In this document: in pieces, positions 12,484 to 12,602 of the stretch
Numbering within the stretch: position 1 is the first letter of the stretch
Layout of the letters: each line of letters opens with the position of its first letter
Assembly (NCBI GenBank): GCA_934565425.1
Contig: CAKTHW010000041.1
Location: forward strand, 1-12,602
Direction of reading: 5' to 3'
From: an uncultured Oscillospiraceae bacterium
Lineage (GTDB): Bacteria > Bacillota > Clostridia > Oscillospirales > Oscillospiraceae
Length of the DNA stretch: 12,602 bases
The notes under the pieces: generated by a model
Databases searched by the model: none
What the model saw: the letters and a program-made list of their open reading frames with translations, nothing else
Told to the model about the DNA's origin: nothing
Translations under genes and position numbers: made by a program

Positions 12484-12594
12484 ATGGAGAAAATAGACCT
12501 TAGAAGTCAAATAGCGGCGGGGATTGAATCAGGTGAAATTCGTCCAACGAGTTCCACGGTATCCCCTAGACATTTGATAAAAAAACTTGTATAA
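12484..12594 (+). CDS. Possible 36-residue ORF at the right edge
   Basis: ATG at 12484 opens a frame (MEKIDLRSQIAAGIESGEIR, then PTSSTVSPRHLIKKLV) that ends in TAA at 12592. The composition looks protein-like, but only a weak GTGAG precedes the ATG and the next promoter overlaps its stop. It may be a small peptide gene or the remnant of a longer gene. Not recognised. Confidence 0.3.
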   Translation: MEKIDLRSQIAAGIESGEIRPTSSTVSPRHLIKKLV

Positions 12595-12595
12595 T
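12567..12595 (+). promoter_or_regulatory. Rightward promoter at the window edge
   Basis: TAGACA (12567-12572, five of six), a 17-base spacer and TATAAT (12590-12595). A second TATAAT overlaps at 12595-12600. It should drive a gene beyond the window, divergent from the rep-like operon. Confidence 0.65.
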
Positions 12596-12602
12596 ATAAT
12601 CA

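Larger units (their letters stand above)
6330..12602. mobile_element. Integrated recombinase-bearing element interrupting spoVT (right end outside the window)
   Basis: The left boundary is the recombinase-spoVT junction. The element carries a large serine recombinase, a small-protein operon, two tandem paralogues that may act in replication, and a long repeat-rich noncoding tract. Base composition looks lower in GC than the left flank over much of its length. No N-terminal spoVT sequence appears before the right edge, so the element must be longer than about 6.2 kb. No conjugation or phage structural gene is visible in this part, so integrative plasmid, ICE, prophage remnant and skin-like element all remain possible. 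Confidence 0.8.

Noticed and set aside
1..12602. tRNA or rRNA gene as integration site
   Set aside because: No tRNA or rRNA sequence was recognised; the junction lies in a protein gene.

Overview
The window looks like a moderately GC-rich, spore-forming member of the Clostridia, probably Oscillospiraceae/Ruminococcaceae from a gut community. The reasons are the strong AGGAGG ribosome binding sites, the GC-rich housekeeping genes, a SpoVT remnant, and a Clostridia-type large serine recombinase with its companion small protein. Species cannot be read from the sequence.

Left part, about 1-6330, is chromosomal backbone. On the + strand lie the end of a cell-surface-like protein with a C-terminal Cys/His zinc-type domain, a terminator, coaBC (coenzyme A biosynthesis) and a translationally coupled alpha/beta hydrolase, closed by a bidirectional terminator. 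On the - strand lies a three-gene ABC importer operon of the TrpXYZ/COG2984 type (lipoprotein, then permease, then ATPase). It is driven by a perfect TTGACA-N17-TATAAT promoter at 5702-5730.

The key junction is at about 6330. A 717-codon ORF on the - strand begins as a large serine recombinase (residues 1 to about 565) and ends as the last 150 residues of the sporulation regulator SpoVT (residues 568-717). SpoVT has lost its first roughly 30 residues, the core of its AbrB-type DNA-binding domain. The simplest reading is a skin-like element that has integrated into spoVT through its own recombinase and reads in frame into the 3' half of the target. The 5' half of spoVT is not in the window, so the element runs past the right edge and is longer than 6.2 kb.

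Inside the element, a - strand operon runs from about 10,990 down to 8141. It holds two tandem, full-length but divergent paralogues with winged-helix-like segments (possible replication proteins), a Cys-rich small protein, another small ORF and a conserved 89-aa mobile-element protein, and it ends in a terminator. Two genes in this operon have excellent Shine-Dalgarno sequences but no well-placed ATG, GTG or TTG, which suggests ATA and ATC starts.

Upstream of the operon, 10,927-12,483 has no convincing gene. Its left half looks like a replication origin: a DnaA box, 22-bp direct repeats, TGTTAACAAA palindromes and a very AT-rich tract. Its right half is filled with a dispersed TAGYCCGTA repeat family and GC-rich palindromes in both orientations. 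A palindrome plus flanking sequence at 8933-8967 recurs inverted at 12,431-12,468. At the right edge are a possible 36-codon ORF and a + strand promoter for a gene outside the window.
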